Shown here piece by piece: positions 60,283 to 64,000 of a stretch of DNA of 64,000 bases (its first letter is position 1; each line of letters starts with the position of its first letter). The notes beneath the pieces are model-generated. The model was given only the letters and a program-made list of their open reading frames with translations. It ran no database searches and had not been told where the DNA came from. The position numbers and the translations under genes are program-made. The DNA comes from Luteimonas sp. RC10. GTDB lineage: Bacteria > Pseudomonadota > Gammaproteobacteria > Xanthomonadales > Xanthomonadaceae. Where the stretch lies: the NCBI RefSeq assembly GCF_014192745.1, contig NZ_JACHYJ010000002.1:248001-312000 (forward strand). Direction: 5' to 3'.

Positions 60283-60936
60283 TCAGTGCAGCGCAGCCCC
60301 GTAAGTCGGACGCGGCTCACGCACACCCGTCGGCGCCCGCGACGGCGCGTGCAACGGCTGATCCTGCACCTGCTCCAGAATCTCGCGCACCGTGTCGGCG
60401 CCCTCCGAGATCGCCAGCCCCAGCGTCGAGATCGTGGCGTCAGCCAGATCGTCCTCATGACCGGACGCCAGCACATCGCCATGCGCCATCAGCGTCTGCA
60501 CCAGACGGTCCAGCGCATCGGCCTGATCGATGGTGACGCCGAACACGAAGTCCTCGGGTACCTCGGCCGCCTGGGCTGCGCGCGCCTTGGCGTAAGCGCC
60601 CATCGTCACACCTTCCGACGCGTCATCGGTATCCGCGGCCTCGGCAGGCTCCACGTCCTCGGGCGGTGTGTACGCATCCTGCCGCGCTGCACGCGAAGAC
60701 CGCCACGCCATCGCCTCGAGCACCTGATCGGCCTGCTCGGCCAGCAGCGTCAGGCAGGTCGCCAGATCGCCGCCACGCACCTGCGGGATTCCTTGCTCTT
60801 CGTCCACCAATGAGCGCGGCTGCGCCAACTCCGACAGGAACTGCATATGCTCGACCAATTGCCGCAGCCGCGTCCGGCTGTCTTCCGGCACGAAGTAACC
60901 CGGCTGATCCTGATAGTCATCGTGATGCTTGGACAT
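60283..60936 (-). CDS. XAC0095-like protein
   Basis: A 217-residue acidic protein. The N-terminal domain (QPGYFVPEDSRTRLRQLVEH, with LAQPR and a Cys/Leu-rich CLTLLAEQADQVLEAM) and C-terminal domain (TIDQADALDRLVQTLMAHGD, then ATISTLGLAISEGAD), ending REPRPTYGA, are shared with the gene at 58311. An acidic linker joins them. The start has GGAGG eight bases upstream, a strong site. The family name is remembered from Xanthomonas annotation and no function is known. It is the first gene of the minus-strand cluster and follows a structured non-coding segment. Confidence 0.78.
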   Translation of the reverse strand: MSKHHDDYQDQPGYFVPEDSRTRLRQLVEHMQFLSELAQPRSLVDEEQGIPQVRGGDLATCLTLLAEQADQVLEAMAWRSSRAARQDAYTPPEDVEPAEAADTDDASEGVTMGAYAKARAAQAAEVPEDFVFGVTIDQADALDRLVQTLMAHGDVLASGHEDDLADATISTLGLAISEGADTVREILEQVQDQPLHAPSRAPTGVREPRPTYGAALH

Positions 60937-60969
60937 TGCGTTGCCTCCATTCCATGGGAAATACCCCGC

Positions 60970-61137
60970 CACCGCGCACGGTGGACGGGAAGTCGGGAGG
61001 CTCGAAACCGCGTATAGCCGGCGGGCTTATTCCCCTTACGGGTGTTGTATTCACCGCCCTCCCGACGCAGACATCGCGCCGGTTGCGCCTGCAAACATCG
61101 CAGGCACAAAAAACCCACCGATTTTTCGGAGGTGGGT
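60970..61137. other. highly structured non-coding segment with several hairpins
   Basis: Four nested or consecutive inverted repeats occur in 170 bases: CACCG/CGGTG at 60970-60983; GTCGGGAGG (60992-61000) with CCTCCCGAC (61058-61066), closing a 75-base element that contains the small hairpin GGTGTTGTATTCACC; GCCTGC/GCAGGC at 61087-61105; and ACCCACC/GGTGGGT at 61113-61137 with an A-run (61108-61113) that would be a T-tract on the minus strand. It could be a leader RNA for the XAC0095-like gene, an sRNA with its own terminator, or a repeat element. It does not match a tRNA by anticodon/T-loop layout. Confidence 0.5.
61108..61137 (-). terminator. intrinsic terminator upstream of the XAC0095-like gene
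   Basis: On the minus strand: ACCCACC, a loop containing CCGAAAAATCGG, GGTGGGT and then TTTTT. It lies about 155 bases after the DUF429 stop and about 170 bases before the next start, so it may end the DUF429 transcript or terminate a leader. Confidence 0.65.
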
Positions 61138-61292
61138 ACCGCTATACGAGGAGTTTCGAGGCTCCGTGGAGGAGCGTGCTACTGAAAAGATGGAATGTCA
61201 AGCCCTGGATATACTTTTTTTCTTGTCTCAATGCCCGCCGCGATTAACCGGCAAGACCGCCAATTAATATGACGATGAATCTCCAACCGGGC
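61138..61292. other. AT-rich non-coding stretch downstream of DUF429
   Basis: Includes ATATACTTTTTTTCTTG and AATTAATATGACGATG, unusually AT-rich for this genome. No gene or clear promoter was recognised; GAGGAG and CTCC repeats around 61150-61175 could pair. Confidence 0.35.
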
Positions 61293-61988
61293 TCAGTACC
61301 AAATCGCCATGGGTAGCCCCACTGCATCCCGCCCAGGCGGTGACGGCAGCGAACACGCAACACCCGCCGCGATACGCTCGGCGCTCCATAGCGCGGCCAC
61401 GGCATCCAGCACGTCATCGCGGGCCGCCAGGCGTCGCGGCACTGCGGCCAACAACGCCTCCATGTGCGTGCCGTAGACCTCCGACAGCAACTGCGTCCGG
61501 ATTGCGGCGCCAGCTTCCGATTTCTTGCCAGCCGCCAAGCCAAGGCCGCCATTCAACGCCGCGAACGACACTTCGGGATGCACTTCGTACACCAACGCGC
61601 GCGCATGAGCATCGGCCTGGAGCACGGTGTCCCAGGCGCGGATCTTCGCCAGCAAGCCGAACGCCTGCGCGCCAAATCCACGCCCATCGATCGCCCGATG
61701 CCGTCGGGAGGCTTCGGGCTGACTGGCCGCATCCAGGATGCCCCGCACCGGCGCCGAGAACACGCTGCAGGCGCGGCGCCCGCCCACGAACCTGCGCGCC
61801 AGACTGTCGACCAGACGCGCCCCATGCTCGGCCAGGCCGATCGGCACGTCCACTGCCACGACCCGGGCCTGCCGATGGGCATCCAAGAGCGCCTGCGGGC
61901 TGGCGTACACCGCGAACATGAGCCCCGCGCTGCCACGCCAGACGGCGACCCAGCCGGCCCCAGCACCGTCCACTCCCACGCAGTCCAT
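61293..61988 (-). CDS. DUF429 domain-containing protein (predicted RNase H-like fold)
   Basis: A 231-residue protein with DUF429 hallmarks: GVDGAGAGWVAVW at the start, VVAVDVPIGLAEHGAR near residue 47, VYEVHPEVSFAALNGG near residue 135, and RDDVLDAVAALWSAERIA near residue 190. The acidic residues in GVDG, VDVPIG and DDVLDA correspond to a predicted RNase H-type active site. MDCVGVDG at 61988 has GAGG nine bases upstream; an ATG three codons earlier has that motif too close. It is divergent from the MazG-like gene. Confidence 0.87.
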   Translation of the reverse strand: MDCVGVDGAGAGWVAVWRGSAGLMFAVYASPQALLDAHRQARVVAVDVPIGLAEHGARLVDSLARRFVGGRRACSVFSAPVRGILDAASQPEASRRHRAIDGRGFGAQAFGLLAKIRAWDTVLQADAHARALVYEVHPEVSFAALNGGLGLAAGKKSEAGAAIRTQLLSEVYGTHMEALLAAVPRRLAARDDVLDAVAALWSAERIAAGVACSLPSPPGRDAVGLPMAIWY

Positions 61989-62019
61989 TGGTCGCATCCT
62001 CGTCCGCCGCCGACCCGCC

Positions 62020-62025
62020 TATACT
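62020..62025 (+). promoter_or_regulatory. possible -10 box for the MazG-like/DUF2075 operon
   Basis: TATACT in the 66-base region between divergent genes, about 30 bases before the TTG start at 62055. No good -35 was seen at the right distance, so this is a weak call. Confidence 0.3.
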
Positions 62026-62054
62026 GCCAGCCAACAGGGAACGGACCTCACTGC

Positions 62055-62405
62055 TTGAGCCAGGACATCAAGGCCCTCCAGGCCGCATTGCGTGCCTTCG
62101 CGCAGGCGCGCGACTGGGAGCAGTTCCATAGCCCCAAGAACCTCGCCGCCTCGCTGTCGATCGAGGCCGCCGAAGTGCTGGAGCACTTCCAGTGGCTCAC
62201 CGAGGCGCAGAGCCGCCAGCTTGATGCCGAGCGCACGGCGCAGGTGGCCGACGAGATCGCCGACGTGCTGCTCTATCTGCTGCAACTGGCCGACAAGTTG
62301 GGCATCGACCCCCTGGCCGCCGCACGCGACAAGCTCGCCCGCAATGCCGAGCGCTATCCCGTCGAGCGCGCCAAGGGCAGCAGCGCCAAGTACACCGAGC
62401 TCTAA
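62055..62405 (+). CDS. MazG-like nucleotide pyrophosphohydrolase
   Basis: A 116-residue all-alpha NTP pyrophosphatase. The metal motif is ExxE followed by ExxD: SIEAAEVLEHFQWLTEAQ near residue 38, then VADEIADVLLYLLQLADKLG near residue 65. The C-terminal KLARNAERYPVERAKGSSAK is typical of the small dCTPase/RS21-C6-like MazG group. The start codon is TTG, preceded by AGGGAA. It is followed after 29 bases by the DUF2075 helicase gene, a pairing that may be an operon with a nucleotide-linked task. Confidence 0.88.
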   Translation: MSQDIKALQAALRAFAQARDWEQFHSPKNLAASLSIEAAEVLEHFQWLTEAQSRQLDAERTAQVADEIADVLLYLLQLADKLGIDPLAAARDKLARNAERYPVERAKGSSAKYTEL

Positions 62406-62434
62406 CCACAGGCCTACCGGGGGGAACCGGCCGC

Positions 62435-64000
62435 GTGATCGTTTACCAGTCCACCAAGCAACAGTTTCTCGACGACAGCGACAACCGCGATATCGAGGAT
62501 CTGATCCGCGATGCGTACCTGCGCAAGACCGGACGCTACGCCAGCGAGAGCGAGTCCCGTGCCTGGCACGGCTCCTTGCGTGAGATGGCTCGCGTGCTGC
62601 GTGACCGCCAGATTCCCAACGACACCGGCATCGGCGTCGAGTTCGGCATTCCGCAAAGCGGAAAGCGTATCGACTTCATCCTCTCCGGCCATGCCGAGAA
62701 CGGCACACCGCACGTGGTGATTGTCGAGCTCAAGCAGTGGTCCAGCGCGCGCCTGAGCGAAAAGGACGGCCTCATCGTCGCCAACCGTGGCGGCCGCCGC
62801 GAGACCGAAGGCCCGCACCCCAGCTATCAGGCGTGGTCCTACGCCGCGCTGCTCGACAGCTTCAATGAGGCCGTCTACGACAGCGGCACCGAACTGCGGC
62901 CGTGCGCCTACCTGCACAACTACCGCGACGACGGCGTCATCCGCCACCCGCATTACGCGCCCTACCTCGACAAGGCACCGCTGTTCCTCCGAGGTGACGA
63001 TGAGCTGGAACGCCTGCGCGCATTCATCCGCCAGCACGTGCGCAAGGGCGACGGCGGCGCCCTGCTCTACCAGATCGAGAACGGCCGCATCCGCCCCTCC
63101 AAGATGCTGGCCGACAGCGTCGTCAAAATGCTCAAGGGCAATCGCGAGTTCGTACTGATCGACGACCAGAAGGTGGTCTACGAGACCTGCCTGGCGCGGT
63201 CTGTGGAAGCCAGCCCCGAGCGCAAGCAGGTGGTCATCGTCAAAGGTGGCCCGGGCACCGGCAAGTCCGTCGTGGCAGTAAACCTGCTGGTCGAGTTGAC
63301 CAAGCGGGGGCTGGTGACCCAGTACGTGTCCAAGAACGCCGCGCCTCGCGCGGTGTACGCACAGAAGCTGGCCGGTCACCTGCGCAAGGCGGAGATCGGC
63401 GCCTTGTTCTCAGGCTCCGGCCGATTCCACACCGCCGATCCCAATGTCTTCGACACGCTGGTCGTGGACGAGGCCCACCGCCTCAATGCCAAGAGCGGCC
63501 TGTACGGTAACCTCGGCCACAACCAGGTGATGGAACTGATCCGCAGCGCCAAATGCACGATCTTCTTCGTCGATGACGACCAGATCGTGACCCTGGCTGA
63601 CATCGGCCACACGAACGAACTCGTCCAGTGGGCCAACGCCGCCGGCGCTCAGGTGACGATGCTGGAACTCGCCTCCCAGTTCCGCTGCAGCGGCTCGGAT
63701 GGCTATATCGCCTGGCTCGACGACTGGCTGGGCCTGCGCGAGACCGCCAATCCGGATTTCGACCGAGACGCCTTCGACTTCCGCATCGTCGATTCGCCGG
63801 TCGAACTGCACGATCTGATTCGGGAGAAGAACAAGGTCAACAACAAGTCGCGCGTCGTGGCGGGTTACTGCTGGGACTGGAACAGCAAGAAGAATCCGAA
63901 CGCCGACGACATCGTGATCCCGGCGTTCGACTACCGCGCGCAATGGAACCTGGGCCGAGATGGCAGCCTCTGGATCGTGGCCGACGGTTCTGTCGAACAG
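62435..64000 (+). CDS. DUF2075 helicase-like protein with PD-(D/E)XK-like N-terminus, cut by the window edge
   Basis: 522 codons from GTG at 62435 are open to the last base, so the C-terminus is missing. Near residues 70-100 the pattern GVEFGIPQSGKRIDFILSG then VVIVELKQW gives the D...ExK spacing of a PD-(D/E)XK nuclease. From about residue 265 the helicase part begins, with Walker A VKGGPGTGKSVVAVNLL and Walker B DTLVVDEAHRLN near residue 343. IFFVDDDQIVTLADIG and a QFRCSGSDGYIAWLDDWL stretch follow. DUF2075 proteins are superfamily 1-like; DNA or RNA substrate is not known. It is tied to the MazG-like gene by a 29-base gap. Confidence 0.88.
   Translation, partial: MIVYQSTKQQFLDDSDNRDIEDLIRDAYLRKTGRYASESESRAWHGSLREMARVLRDRQIPNDTGIGVEFGIPQSGKRIDFILSGHAENGTPHVVIVELKQWSSARLSEKDGLIVANRGGRRETEGPHPSYQAWSYAALLDSFNEAVYDSGTELRPCAYLHNYRDDGVIRHPHYAPYLDKAPLFLRGDDELERLRAFIRQHVRKGDGGALLYQIENGRIRPSKMLADSVVKMLKGNREFVLIDDQKVVYETCLARSVEASPERKQVVIVKGGPGTGKSVVAVNLLVELTKRGLVTQYVSKNAAPRAVYAQKLAGHLRKAEIGALFSGSGRFHTADPNVFDTLVVDEAHRLNAKSGLYGNLGHNQVMELIRSAKCTIFFVDDDQIVTLADIGHTNELVQWANAAGAQVTMLELASQFRCSGSDGYIAWLDDWLGLRETANPDFDRDAFDFRIVDSPVELHDLIREKNKVNNKSRVVAGYCWDWNSKKNPNADDIVIPAFDYRAQWNLGRDGSLWIVADGSVEQ

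Noticed and set aside
60992..61066. 75-base element considered as a tRNA
   Set aside because: Size and closing stem fit loosely, but there is no proper anticodon arm or T-loop, and the acceptor would be nine base pairs with no CCA.

Overview
The window is GC-rich (roughly 68-70% by eye) bacterial chromosome, most likely from the Xanthomonadaceae (Lysobacter/Luteimonas/Xanthomonas relatives). The best evidence is the arginine-proline cluster argF-argG-argE-argB-argC-argH-proB-proA. It contains a transcarbamylase of the N-acetylornithine type and an argB that fuses a kinase to a GNAT domain, both known from Xanthomonas. No rRNA, tRNA, CRISPR array, insertion sequence or phage structural gene was found.

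Layout. 0-2.9 kb: tail of an MFS transporter, a small membrane protein and an acyl-CoA synthetase. 2.9-10.5 kb: a secreted 2369-residue SpvB/FG-GAP/RHS protein with a variable tip, followed by an AT-rich lipoprotein gene that could be its immunity partner. 10.8-23.9 kb: the minus-strand proA...argF block, preceded by an Arg-containing leader ORF and a terminator hairpin that together look like an attenuator. 24-25.4 kb: cysS, followed by 0.6 kb of GC-rich palindromic repeats. 26-33.4 kb: fatty-acid synthesis block yceD-rpmF-fabH-(kinase-like gene)-fabD-fabG-acpP-fabF, with no plsX, and a divergent Maf protein (yceF). 33.6-41.8 kb: DUF763 protein, DUF885 peptidase, S9 peptidase and a UvrA2-like ATPase. 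41.9-42.7 kb: a TacA/TacT-type toxin-antitoxin pair. 42.7-45.8 kb: desB-desC acyl-CoA desaturase pair divergent from desT. 46.3-51.5 kb: XdhC-like factor and a PaoABC-type molybdenum aldehyde oxidoreductase. 52.1-56.7 kb: formate/nitrite-type channel, serine hydrolase divergent from a LysR regulator, and an NAD(P)H oxidoreductase with a TetR regulator.

56.7-64 kb is accessory in character. It holds an AbiEi/AbiEii type IV toxin-antitoxin pair with a clear operator, then a cluster of three related small proteins (XAC0095-like) around an ECF sigma factor gene. That sigma gene is interrupted by an in-frame TAG just before its DNA-binding helix. Beyond it lie a highly structured non-coding segment, a DUF429 protein, and a MazG-like pyrophosphatase followed closely by a DUF2075 helicase with a PD-(D/E)XK-like N-terminus that runs off the end of the window.

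The best candidates for something new are the RHS tip/lipoprotein pair, the arginine leader, the sigma/XAC0095-like cluster with its TAG codon, and the structured element at 60.97-61.14 kb. All functional statements are read from sequence motifs and general family knowledge; no database search was run.
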